Assembly (NCBI GenBank): GCA_947561585.1
Contig: CANNZV010001184.1
Span: forward strand, 1 to 64,000
DNA length: 64,000 bases
Reading direction: 5' to 3'
Source of the DNA: Caprella mutica
Lineage: Eukaryota; Arthropoda; Malacostraca; Amphipoda; Caprellidae
The number at the start of each line of letters is the position of its first letter. Within the stretch, counting starts at the first letter, position 1. Positions 44,474-56,100 of the stretch are shown here, one piece after another. A program made the translations under genes and the position numbers. The notes under the pieces were generated by a model. The model searched no databases. It had not been told where the DNA came from and saw only the letters and a program-made list of their open reading frames with translations.

Positions 44474-45758
44474 TGTACATAAATACACATCTATGTATAT
44501 ATGTTTATTGTTTAATTATTGTTCTAATCTTATTTGTTCATTATATGTTGCGTGTATATATTATATCTTGAAGTTTTAATAGTTTATGTCCTTAATTAAA
44601 TATTCCCTTTACATTTATAAATTCTAACTATTTCAATTTCTTAATTCATTCATTATGCCACATATATGAGCTACCTCGTTGCGCTTTTATTTATTGTCTA
44701 AATTCAAACCAAATTGGACGCGCAGCGAGTTAGCTCTATATCTTAACCTTTGTTCTGAGGTTTTCCCACCAGACTTAGGTAACCTCAAATAGCTGATGCT
44801 GACACAGGTCAGTTACCTCCACAATCCCTTACTAACAACAACAACTTCCTCAAACATCCGTGTCTCGAAGACTAGCTAAAATATGTTGGGCTAAAGAAGA
44901 CAGGAAGGCCATCTCGGTTGCCGGTTGAGGCATGTTACCTGGCGTTAGTTAACCGGACACCTGGCACTGAAAGGGACACGATGGACTGGAGGACGGCTAT
45001 GGCATGATTTATCTGTTAGAGATTTAGGTAAGACTAATTCGCATGGCGCACAATTTGGTTTTGAATCTCTAATTAATTATGTTTGTGTATATATATTTCC
45101 ATTCATAATAAGATAATAAGACTATGTTCCAAATTAAAAATAAAAGCAACTAGGTGGCTCATTTTATATATATCCTACTTTCAATGTTTTCAATTTTTTA
45201 TATCTATAAATCCTAACTATGAAACTACCGATTCTTCACTCCTAAAATTCTATTAAATTTCTATCGTTAAATTCTATTAAATTTCTATCGTTAAATTCTA
45301 TTAAATTTCTATCGTTAAATTCTATTAAATTTCTATCGTTAAATTCTATTAAATTTCTATCGTTAAAATTCTATTAAATTTCTATTAAATTTCTATTAAA
45401 TTCTATTTGTTAAATTCTGTTAAATTCTATTATTAAATTCTATTAAATTCTATTATTAAATTCTGTCTCTGTTAAAAATGCTACTAATTTTTACAGTCCA
45501 TAAATTTAACCTAATCTCTAATTTATACAAATTTAATATTATAAATCTCTTAAAATTTATTTCCCACAGTCACTGTTGCTGGTGCTGAGTTCCCGTATCG
45601 CCATTCTTCACGGGGACTAAACTATATATCAAGACTCTGGACAATTATCACGAACTATAACCTAAATTGTTCATAGATAACTAATACAATATAGGTGTTA
45701 TTTAAACTTTCATTTATCCTTATTCAGTGTTTTGTTAATAGGCTATTATTTCAGTACA
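44474..45758 (+). repeat. LTR3 (1285 bp)
   Basis: Exactly 24 bp longer than LTR1, 2 and 4 because it has five internal 24-bp units. Type A at the caaatag/caaacag site. Private changes include ctaaagaagac and two changes near 45518-45532. Donor GTAAGA at 45028. Confidence 0.88.
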
Positions 45759-45990
45759 TGGAACCTCCGGCGGGACTAGTCTGCTGCTGTGCCTGAATCT
45801 TCATTAATGTTTTCTTTCAGTATGTCTTTGTTGTGTGTCTTAATAGGGGGTGCATGCTCCTGGTGGCTATCGAGGTGGCTGATTTCATCGTATGTTGTTC
45901 TAATTTATAAATTTATATTTTGTGCTTTCATTTGTGTATTGTGTACTGTTATATGGTGTGTTTTTTGCACAGCATAAATTATTCGTAATA
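45759..45990 (+). promoter_or_regulatory. Primer-binding site and leader, copy 4
   Basis: Primer site at 45759-45776; acceptor AG ends at 45972; hydrophobic upstream frame as in copy 2. Confidence 0.65.
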
Positions 45991-48900
45991 ATGGTAGATA
46001 TTAAAGAGTTTACCATATTGGTAAATAAACGTAAATACCTGAGAAAGAAAATTACTGAACTGTTTAATTCACGTGAGCTTTTCATTAATTTGACAGTCCA
46101 AGAGATCAAAGAAAAATTTGATTTGATTGAGAGTTACCTTGCTGATACGGAGAGTATAAACGGGGAAATTCATTTGTATTGCATTGATAAAGATGGTAAA
46201 TTGGGAGATGATGAGCTAGAAAAATGTCAGGATTATGAAGATAACTTAACTATTTGTGTGTCTAATCTTAAGTCTATCCTTCCTTCCACTAATAATAATT
46301 TTGTCCCTGTTAATAATCAGCCGAGTGCATTACGTAGTCCTATCGCTCCATTACCGAAATTCATGAGTACCGATGGTGAAGATCTAACTAGATTTTTTTC
46401 TGAATTTGAAGATACTATTAATAAATACCAGTACTCTGAGTACGACAAGTTGCTGCTGTTAAAACAGCAATTGAGTGGTAAGGCTTTAATTCTCGTAAAT
46501 TCACTTGAGGCAGACAAACAGGGTTATAAAGATGCTAAATGTTTACTTATTAAAGCTCTTGCTTCTGAGGAAACTCAAACTTTCAATACTATTAAGCAGC
46601 TAACTGAATTGAAGCTAACCATGAAGGGTGAACCATTTGAGTATATTTCTAAGGTTAGGGTTTTGTCAGAAAATATCCGAAAACTTAATATCACTATTGA
46701 CGATTTTCTCCAGTTCTTTGTTTGGCAGGGTTTGAACGAGCTTTTTCAAGAACAGCTCACTAATGTCACAAATACTAATAAACCGGCCTTTAACGTAATT
46801 ATGGATACGTTTTTTATTGCAGCCGAAAGATATTACATTGCTATTAAAAAATCAAAACCTGTTAGGCAAAATGAAGATATGAAACCAATTACGGATGGTT
46901 ATACTAATGCATTTGCTGCTAGAGTTAATTATAATGCTAGTGGTGATGGTAAATTCAGACAGTGTATTTTGTGTCCCTTAACTAAAAATGAACCCTCCAC
47001 CCACCCTATTTACAGGTGTGATAAGTACAGGGACTCTAAAGAAAAGATTAAACGTTTGAAGGAATTGAATGGCTGTGTTAAATGTGGTTATATTAACCAC
47101 CAAATTAATAACTGCAAATTCAAATTGAACAACAGATGCAGACATTGCAATAAATGGCACCAATCTTTCTTGTGCGATGAAAATGCATTAGAATCACGTA
47201 ACGATAAACCCGTAAGAACTAGTAACCATGCTGCAATTCTATCTGATGTATTTCCAGGTACAGTATCTTCTAATTGTATTTTGCCTACTTTTTCTATGTT
47301 TATAGGAGAGACTCATGTAAGAGCCTTGAAAGATTGTGGTAGTCAGGCAAACTTTATTGAAGCAGATTTGGCTGAGAGATTGAACTTAAAAATTATTGAG
47401 GATAATGTTTCTGTAGAATTGAATGGAATAAATGTGAAACATAAGTACACTAGTAAAATTGTTCAGATTAAAGCTAAATTTGGTGAATGTGAATACATTA
47501 TTGAGGCAATGACTATTCCTAATATTAACATTAATTTTACGATTAATTGTTTGGGGTCCATTGTTGATAAATTTAATACACTTGATTTGCTCCTAGCAGA
47601 CAGGTTTATTAATTGTAATTCTACGAATGTTGGAAATTTGAAGTTCATCTTAGGTACAAAGGGAGCATACTGCGTGCCCGAAACTGATGTAGTTATTGGA
47701 GATGATAAGAAATCTGTGTACTCTCTTACTCCATGTGGCATACTCCTGAGAGGTGACGCCAATGAACTACTCTCTAATCTAAACAAGGTGTGTAATACTT
47801 CTCTATCTAATAATCTGCCTCTTAACCCTTTGCAATTGCACGCATCAAATATTTGTAGCGATGTGTCTTTGAATGAAGGAAAGGAGAATGAAGATAGTAA
47901 GTTGAAACCATTTAATATGTCTAAAGGGCAAATTAATTTGTCAAACCTAGAGAAAGCAAAGGAGCTTATGCTGTCTCAGTATTGTGACTATTACACTAAT
48001 TATGACCAGGAAAATTGTAATGATAAGGATTCTGAGCTCAATGATTCCCTTGTAAAGTTCGCTTTAAATAGTTTAAGCATAAATTCAGATGGTAGAATTG
48101 TGATGCCTTTACTATGGAATAGCTCAGTGTCACACCTGCTAGGTACGAACAGTAACTTAGCAAAAGCAGTGTTAAAAGCAAATCTAAAGAAATTAGTTAA
48201 AGACGATATGCTTCTAAAAATGGTAGATCAAACTTTCAAAGATCAGGAAAAAGCAGGAATTGTGGAAAGGATTCACAACTTCGACCAATTCTCAAATGAA
48301 AATCCTAACCACAGCTTTTTAGCTCACTTTGGTGTATATAAATTGAATAGAGAAACCACGAAGGTCAGAGTAGTCTATATGTCCAATGTTTGTGAACAAA
48401 ACCCAGATTTCAAACTTACGGTTAATCATAACCAGGCTATACATAGTGGACCTTCACTCAATCAAAAACTCTCATCGTCACTGTTACACCTGCGTTTTGA
48501 TCCTTTTTTGTTGTGTTTCGATATAGTCAAAGCATTCAATTGCATTGCATTGAGCGAGGTAGATATGAACCGTCTATTGTTCTATTGGTTCCGTGACGTC
48601 ACTAAGAGGGATTTTACGATAGTTCCTTACAGACATCTTAGACTGAGCTTTGGTATACGCTGTAGCCCCACTATCCTCATGTTGGCCCTGTATTACATTT
48701 TAGTTTTAAATGTAGAGGGAGAGGACCGTAGATTCGTTCAAATGAAGAAATTAATTTATCAATTAGCGTACATGGATAATCTTGCAGTTACTGCTACTAG
48801 CAGGGAAGAATTAGTAGATTACTATAATTTATTGACTCCTATTTTTGGTGAATTTGGATTTCCACTCCAACAGTTTATATGTAACGATAAACTACTTCAA

Positions 48901-51561
48901 AATGACATTGATGAAATGGCAGATACTGAAACTAGCGGTACCGTGAAGTTGCTGGGAATAAATTGGAATAGAGAGAGTGATACCTTAGCAACAAAAGCTA
49001 TTAATTTGGATATAAAAGCTGATACTAAGCGCTCCATATTATCCTCTGTTGCTTCTCAGTTCGACATTTATAACTACAACGGGCCGTTGTTAAACAGAGC
49101 TCGTTTGTTTCTGCACGAATTGCAATGCAATTCTTCCATAGGATGGGATGATAAACTCTCCGTAGATTTACTGAGAGAGTGGTGTAATATTTGCAGACAA
49201 GCTAATTCTTCACCAGTAATAGAGATTGAACGATTTGTCGGCAACAGAAATAGCAAGTACAGACTGCTGGCATTTTCTGACAGTAGTAAAACCATATACG
49301 GAGTTGTGGTTTACATCAAAGATCTTCAGACTAATAAAACTACTTTTCTCCTAGCTAAAAATCGCATTGTTAACAAGCAAATGGAGGATAAGAGTATCCC
49401 TTCGTTAGAAATGCAGGGAATAGTTCTAGCTGTTGAGTGTTTATTGGATATATACAATGAGCTAGGTGGCAGTCAGTGCGTTTGTCCTATTGATATTAGT
49501 GACATGTATGTATATTCCGATAGTTTGGTATGCTTATCATGGATAAATGCACACGTTAATAAATTAGACAAGCCACAAAAGCGATCTGTTTTTATACAGA
49601 ATAGGCTGCTTAAGATTTGTAAACTGTGTGATACATTTCCTATAACTTTCAATTTTGTTTCAGGGATGGAAAATCCTTCAGATTGTATGACTAGATGTCT
49701 CTCTCATAAAATGTTAAGTCAGACATGCTATATTTCAGGACCTACATTTATAGATACTAAGGACCAGCTTAGCAGAGAAGATATCATGTCTGTAACTGTA
49801 CCTAATCCTAACGTGAGTCTATCTGAACCCATAGAGGTACTATCTGCCAGTTTTGCTCATGATGATTTGAGATATGAAGAAAATCTAACAAACTCCTCCT
49901 CATTCATTAAATTACGTGGCATTTACAGTAAGGTTTTCATGTTCATTAACAAACTGAAGCATCGTGCTAAATTAGCGCAACTATCTCATGCCACTGATTA
50001 TAATTTCTATAAAGAGTCTACGGACTTTCTCATAAAGAATGATCAATGCAAGGGGTATAATGATATAGTTTCTTATTTTGAGGGTGGTAGTAAACTTGTG
50101 AAAGATATCCCTAATTTAGTTAAGCAGTTGAATGTGTTTATGGATAACCGTGGATTATTGAGAGTTAGGAGCAAATTTGGGAGAATGGTTAAAGGCAAAC
50201 TCGCTATATTTCTGGTATTACTAGTTAAACGCAGTAAACTCACTGATTTATTTGTGGAATATTTTCATGATAAGATGTCTCATTCAGGGGTTTACAACGT
50301 GATAAGTGAGTTGAGAAAATTGGTTTACATTCCACATTTATTTTCAGTTGTTAAAAAGGTGATTAGGCGTTGTATTGTTTGCCGTAGGTTCAAAGCCAGA
50401 CCAATTCAGATTAATCAAAGCCCTTACAGGGAAAATAGAATAAATCCGCCTCAAATTCCTTATCGACATATTTATATGGACTTTTTTGGACCTTACCAGG
50501 TGAAAGTCAACAATGTAAAATCGAAGGTTTACATTCTGTGCATTACTTGTACCTATACTAGGGCTATCAACTTGAAACTTTGCATTGATCTTACAGTTAA
50601 GGAGTTTTTGCGGGGATTTCAGATTCATTGTTTTGAGTTTGGAGTTCCAACGTACGTAGTAACAGATTTAGGAAGTAACTTTGTGGCTGGCGCTAACATG
50701 ATTAGAGATTTTTTGAAGGATCCTGAATCTGCTGGGTATTTTGAGGAGAATAATGTATCTCTGATAATATTTGAGCAGTATTTTAAAGGGAACAGTTCCT
50801 TGGGATCGTTGGTAGAGAGTTGCGTTAAGTTATCAAAACGACTCATATTTGGTGCTAATAGGAATAACATTTTGAATTTCAGAGATTTTGAATTCCTCAT
50901 TGCCCAAACTGTTCACTTGGTCAATAAGCGTCCTATCGCATTTAAAGAGAGCTTGAGGGATTTAGAGAGTGATGACTTTCTCAAAGTTGTTACCCCGGAA
51001 ATTTTGGTGCGGGGTCACGAGATGCTTTCCATTAATTTGATCCCTAGTTTACAGGCAGATGTTGATCACGCCGATCCAGATTGGAGTTCAGAAAGTCCTC
51101 CTCACTCCGCCAGAAATGCATCGAGGAATTTACAGATAGTGAGGCAATCTCTAATTGATCTCTATCATGGCGAATTTTTAAGCACCTTGATTGAGCAAGC
51201 AGTTGACGTGAGGGATCGCTACAAGCCCGTCAAACATGATTTGATTAAAAGGGGCGACATCGTATTACTGAGGGAGGCGAATACTAAGATTTCTCAGTAC
51301 CCAATGGGAATAGTACAGTCTGTTGTTACAAACATCAACAATGAAGTCACTGGTGCAACTATTTTTAAGGGAGGTACCAGAGAATTAGTTAAACGTCACT
51401 CTACGTCGCTCATTCCGTTGCTGACTGATGATGGTGGCTGTGACGATGAGGAAGCAGTGAAACCATGCGACGCACCTGAAGCTGCTACCGGTAATACCCG
51501 CCCCCAGCGTGCAGCAAAAGACCGATGTATACGTACACTTAAGAGCTATTGCAATACATAA
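45991..51561 (+). CDS. BEL/Pao gag-pol polyprotein, copy 4 (1856 aa)
   Basis: Uninterrupted, all catalytic positions as in copy 3. Differences from copy 3 that I can see number about eight residues, including Glu for Lys in CQDYKDN (gag), Leu for Pro at about 1408 just before the integrase zinc finger, Cys retained at 1520, and the type B 3' end (GANRNN, LTDDG, final Asn-Thr) shared with copies 2 and 5. RT motif is YMDN, as in every copy. Confidence 0.93.
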   Translation: MVDIKEFTILVNKRKYLRKKITELFNSRELFINLTVQEIKEKFDLIESYLADTESINGEIHLYCIDKDGKLGDDELEKCQDYEDNLTICVSNLKSILPSTNNNFVPVNNQPSALRSPIAPLPKFMSTDGEDLTRFFSEFEDTINKYQYSEYDKLLLLKQQLSGKALILVNSLEADKQGYKDAKCLLIKALASEETQTFNTIKQLTELKLTMKGEPFEYISKVRVLSENIRKLNITIDDFLQFFVWQGLNELFQEQLTNVTNTNKPAFNVIMDTFFIAAERYYIAIKKSKPVRQNEDMKPITDGYTNAFAARVNYNASGDGKFRQCILCPLTKNEPSTHPIYRCDKYRDSKEKIKRLKELNGCVKCGYINHQINNCKFKLNNRCRHCNKWHQSFLCDENALESRNDKPVRTSNHAAILSDVFPGTVSSNCILPTFSMFIGETHVRALKDCGSQANFIEADLAERLNLKIIEDNVSVELNGINVKHKYTSKIVQIKAKFGECEYIIEAMTIPNININFTINCLGSIVDKFNTLDLLLADRFINCNSTNVGNLKFILGTKGAYCVPETDVVIGDDKKSVYSLTPCGILLRGDANELLSNLNKVCNTSLSNNLPLNPLQLHASNICSDVSLNEGKENEDSKLKPFNMSKGQINLSNLEKAKELMLSQYCDYYTNYDQENCNDKDSELNDSLVKFALNSLSINSDGRIVMPLLWNSSVSHLLGTNSNLAKAVLKANLKKLVKDDMLLKMVDQTFKDQEKAGIVERIHNFDQFSNENPNHSFLAHFGVYKLNRETTKVRVVYMSNVCEQNPDFKLTVNHNQAIHSGPSLNQKLSSSLLHLRFDPFLLCFDIVKAFNCIALSEVDMNRLLFYWFRDVTKRDFTIVPYRHLRLSFGIRCSPTILMLALYYILVLNVEGEDRRFVQMKKLIYQLAYMDNLAVTATSREELVDYYNLLTPIFGEFGFPLQQFICNDKLLQNDIDEMADTETSGTVKLLGINWNRESDTLATKAINLDIKADTKRSILSSVASQFDIYNYNGPLLNRARLFLHELQCNSSIGWDDKLSVDLLREWCNICRQANSSPVIEIERFVGNRNSKYRLLAFSDSSKTIYGVVVYIKDLQTNKTTFLLAKNRIVNKQMEDKSIPSLEMQGIVLAVECLLDIYNELGGSQCVCPIDISDMYVYSDSLVCLSWINAHVNKLDKPQKRSVFIQNRLLKICKLCDTFPITFNFVSGMENPSDCMTRCLSHKMLSQTCYISGPTFIDTKDQLSREDIMSVTVPNPNVSLSEPIEVLSASFAHDDLRYEENLTNSSSFIKLRGIYSKVFMFINKLKHRAKLAQLSHATDYNFYKESTDFLIKNDQCKGYNDIVSYFEGGSKLVKDIPNLVKQLNVFMDNRGLLRVRSKFGRMVKGKLAIFLVLLVKRSKLTDLFVEYFHDKMSHSGVYNVISELRKLVYIPHLFSVVKKVIRRCIVCRRFKARPIQINQSPYRENRINPPQIPYRHIYMDFFGPYQVKVNNVKSKVYILCITCTYTRAINLKLCIDLTVKEFLRGFQIHCFEFGVPTYVVTDLGSNFVAGANMIRDFLKDPESAGYFEENNVSLIIFEQYFKGNSSLGSLVESCVKLSKRLIFGANRNNILNFRDFEFLIAQTVHLVNKRPIAFKESLRDLESDDFLKVVTPEILVRGHEMLSINLIPSLQADVDHADPDWSSESPPHSARNASRNLQIVRQSLIDLYHGEFLSTLIEQAVDVRDRYKPVKHDLIKRGDIVLLREANTKISQYPMGIVQSVVTNINNEVTGATIFKGGTRELVKRHSTSLIPLLTDDGGCDDEEAVKPCDAPEAATGNTRPQRAAKDRCIRTLKSYCNT

Positions 51562-51625
51562 ATTGTGATTTATGTATTATTTGATTCACCTTTAGTTTTT
51601 TCAAAGGTGAACGCCCCCCTCGGAG

Positions 51626-52886
51626 TGTACATAAATACACATCTATGTATATATGTTTATTGTTTAATTATTGTTCTAATCTTATTTGTTCATTATATGT
51701 TGCGTGTATATATTATATCTTGAAGTTTTAATAGTTTATGTCCTTAATTAAATATTCCCTTTACATTTATAAATTCTAACTATTTCAATTTCTTAATTCA
51801 TTCATTATGCCACATATATGAGCTACCTCGTTGCGCTTTTATTTATTGTCTAAATTCAAACCAAATTGGACGCGCAGCGAGTTAGCTCTATATCTTAACC
51901 TTTGTTCTGAGGTTTTCCCACCAGACTTAGGTAACCTCAAACAGCTGATGCTGACACAGGTCAGTTACCTCCACAATCCCTTACTAACAACAACAACTTC
52001 CTCAAACATCCGTGTCTCGAAGACTAGCTAAAATATGTTGGGCTAAAGGAGACAGGAAGGCCATCTCGGTTGCCGGTTGAGGCATGTTACCTGGCGTTAG
52101 TTAACCGGACACCTGGCACTGAAAGGGACACGATGGACTGGAGGACGGCTATGGCATGATTTATCTGTTAGAGATTTAGGTAAGACTAATTCGCATGGCG
52201 CACAATTTGGTTTTGAATCTCTAATTAATTATGTTTGTGTATATATATTTCCATTCATAATAAGATAATAAGACTATGTTCCAAATTAAAAATAAAAGCA
52301 ACTAGGTGGCTCATTTTATATATATCCTACTTTCAATGTTTTCAATTTTTTATATCTATAAATCCTAACTATGAAACTACCGATTCTTCACTCCTAAAAT
52401 TCTATTAAATTTCTATCGTTAAATTCTATTAAATTTCTATCGTTAAATTCTATTAAATTTCTATCGTTAAATTCTATTAAATTTCTATCGTTAAAATTCT
52501 ATTAAATTTCTATTAAATTTCTATTAAATTCTATTTGTTAAATTCTGTTAAATTCTATTATTAAATTCTATTAAATTCTATTATTAAATTCTGTCTCTGT
52601 TAAAAATGCTACTAATTTTTACAGTCCATAAATTTAACCTAATCTCCAATTTATACAAGTTTAATATTATAAATCTCTTAAAATTTATTTCCCACAGTCA
52701 CTGTTGCTGGTGCTGAGTTCCCGTATCGCCATTCTTCACGGGGACTAAACTATATATCAAGACTCTGGACAATTATCACGAACTATAACCTAAATTGTTC
52801 ATAGATAACTAATACAATATAGGTGTTATTTAAACTTTCATTTATCCTTATTCAGTGTTTTGTTAATAGGCTATTATTTCAGTACA
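51626..52886 (+). repeat. LTR4 (1261 bp)
   Basis: Four internal 24-bp units; type B. By eye it differs from LTR2 at a single base (a at about 51679 against t at 37399). Donor GTAAGA at 52180. Confidence 0.88.
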
Positions 52887-53118
52887 TGGAACCTCCGGCG
52901 GGACTAGTCTGCTGCTGTGCCTGAATCTTCAATAATGTTTTCTTTCAGTATGTCTTTGTTGTGTGTCTTAATAGGGGGTGCATGCTCCTGGTGGCTATCG
53001 AGGTGGCTGATTTCATCGTATGTTGTTCTAATTTATAAATTTATATTTTGTGCTTTCATTTGTGTATTGTGTACTGTTATATGGTGTGTTTTTTGCACAG
53101 CATAAATTATTCGTAATA
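52887..53118 (+). promoter_or_regulatory. Primer-binding site and leader, copy 5
   Basis: Primer site at 52887-52904; acceptor AG ends at 53100. The upstream hydrophobic frame is intact, with one nearby substitution (ttcaataatg for ttcattaatg). Confidence 0.65.
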
Positions 53119-56100
53119 ATGGTAGATATTAAAGAGTTTACCATATTGGTAAATAAACGTAAATACCTGAGAAAGAAAATTACTGAACTGTTTAATTCAC
53201 GTGAGCTTTTCATTAATTTGACAGTCCAAGAGATCAAAGAAAAATTTGATTTGATTGAGAGTTACCTTGCTGATACGGAGAGTATAAACGGGGAAATTCA
53301 TTTGTATTGCATTGATAAAGATGGTAAATTGGGAGATGATGAGCTAGAAAAATGTCAGGATTATAAAGATAACTTAACTATTTGTGTGTCTAATCTTAAG
53401 TCTATCCTTCCTTCCACTAATAATAATTTTGTCCCTGTTAATAATCAGCCGAGTGCATTACGTAGTCCTATCGCTCCATTACCGAAATTCATGAGTACCG
53501 ATGGTGAAGATCTAACTAGATTTTTTTCTGAATTTGAAGATACTATTAATAAATACCAGTACTCTGAGTACGACAAGTTGCTGCTGTTAAAACAGCAATT
53601 GAGTGGTAAGGCTTTAATTCTCGTAAATTCACTTGAGGCAGACAAACAGGGTTATAAAGATGCTAAATGTTTACTTATTAAAGCTCTTGCTTCTGAGGAA
53701 ACTCAAACTTTCAATACTATTAAGCAGCTAACTGAATTGAAGCTAACCATGAAGGGTGAACCATTTGAGTATATTTCTAAGGTTAGGGTTTTGTCAGAAA
53801 ATATCCGAAAACTTAATATCACTATTGACGATTTTCTCCAGTTCTTTGTTTGGCAGGGTTTGAACGAGCTTTTTCAAGAACAGCTCACTAATGTCACAAA
53901 TACTAATAAACCGGCCTTTAACGTAATTATGGATACGTTTTTTATTGCAGCCGAAAGATATTACATTGCTATTAAAAAATCAAAACCTGTTAGGCAAAAT
54001 GAAGATATGAAACCAATTACGGATGGTTATACTAATGCATTTGCTGCTAGAGTTAATTATAATGCTAGTGGTGATGGTAAATTCAGACAGTGTATTTTGT
54101 GTCCCTTAACTAAAAATGAACCCTCCACCCACCCTATTTACAGGTGTGATAAGTACAGGGACTCTAAAGAAAAGATTAAACGTTTGAAGGAATTGAATGG
54201 CTGTGTTAAATGTGGTTATATTAACCACCAAATTAATAACTGCAAATTCAAATTGAACAACAGATGCAGACATTGCAATAAATGGCACCAATCTTTCTTG
54301 TGCGATGAAAATGCATTAGAATCACGTAACGATAAACCCGTAAGAACTAGTAACCATGCTGCAATTCTATCTGATGTATTTCCAGGTACAGTATCTTCTA
54401 ATTGTATTTTGCCTACTTTTTCTATGTTTATAGGAGAGACTCATGTAAGAGCCTTGAAAGATTGTGGTAGTCAGGCAAACTTTATTGAAGCAGATTTGGC
54501 TGAGAGATTGAACTTAAAAATTATTGAGGATAATGTTTCTGTAGAATTGAATGGAATAAATGTGAAACATAAGTACACTAGTAAAATTGTTCAGATTAAA
54601 GCTAAATTTGGTGAATGTGAATACATTATTGAGGCTATGACTATTCCTAATATTAACATTAATTTTACGATTAATTGTTTGGGGTCCATTGTTGATAAAT
54701 TTAATACACTTGATTTGCTCCTAGCAGACAGGTTTATTAATTGTAATTCTACGAATGTTGGAAATTTGAAGTTCATCTTAGGTACAAAGGGAGCATACTG
54801 CGTGCCCGAAACTGATGTAGTTATTGGAGATGATAAGAAATCTGTGTACTCTCTTACTCCATGTGGCATACTCCTGAGAGGTGACGCCAATGAACTACTC
54901 TCTAATCTAAACAAGGTGTGTAATACTTCTCTATCTAATAATCTGCCTCTTAACCCTTTGCAATTGCACGCATCAAATATTTGTAGCGATGTGTCTTTGA
55001 ATGAAGGAAAGGAGAATGAAGATAGTAAGTTGAAACCATTTAATATGTCTAAAGGGCAAATTAATTTGTCAAACCCTAGAGAAAGCAAAGGAGCTTATGC
55101 TGTCTCAGTATTGTGACTATTACACTAATTATGACCAGGAAAATTGTAATGATAAGGATTCTGAGCTCAATGATTCCCTTGTAAAGTTCGCTTTAAATAG
55201 TTTAAGCATAAATTCAGATGGTAGAATTGTGATGCCTTTACTATGGAATAGCTCAGTGTCACACCTGCTAGGTACGAACAGTAACTTAGCAAAAGCAGTG
55301 TTAAAAGCAAATCTAAAGAAATTAGTTAAAGACGATATGCTTCTAAAAATGGTAGATCAAACTTTCAAAGATCAGGAAAAAGCAGGAATTGTGGAAAGGA
55401 TTCACAACTTCGACCAATTCTCAAATGAAAATCCTAAACACAGCTTTTTAGCTCACTTTGGTGTATATAAATTGAATAGAGAAACCACGAAGGTCAGAGT
55501 AGTCTATATGTCCAATGTTTGTGAACAAAACCCAGATTTCAAACTTACGGTTAATCATAACCAGGCTATACATAGTGGACCTTCACTCAATCAAAAACTC
55601 TCATCGTCACTGTTACACCTGCGTTTTGATCCTTTTTTGTTGTGTTTCGATATAGTCAAAGCATTCAATTGCATTGCATTGAGCGAGGTAGATATGAACC
55701 GTCTATTGTTCTATTGGTTCCGTGACGTCACTAAGAGGGATTTTACGATAGTTCCTTACAGACATCTTAGACTGAGCTTTGGTATACGCTGTAGCCCCAC
55801 TATCCTCATGTTGGCCCTGTATTACATTTTAGTTTTAAATGTAGAGGGAGAGGACCGTAGAGTCGTTCAAATGAAGAAATTAATTTATCAATTAGCGTAC
55901 ATGGATAATCTTGCAGTTACTGCTACTAGCAGGGAAGAATTAGTAGATTACTATAATTTATTGACTCCTATTTTTGGTGAATTTGGATTTCCACTCCAAC
56001 AGTTTATATGTAACGATAAACTACTTCAAAATGACATTGATGAAATGGCAGATACTGAAACTAGCGGTACCGTGAAGTTGCTGGGAATAAATTGGAATAG

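Noticed and set aside
55074..55116. Programmed frameshift between protease and RT in copy 5
   Set aside because: The other full copies read through in one frame; copy 5 has an extra C, so it is a mutation or base error.
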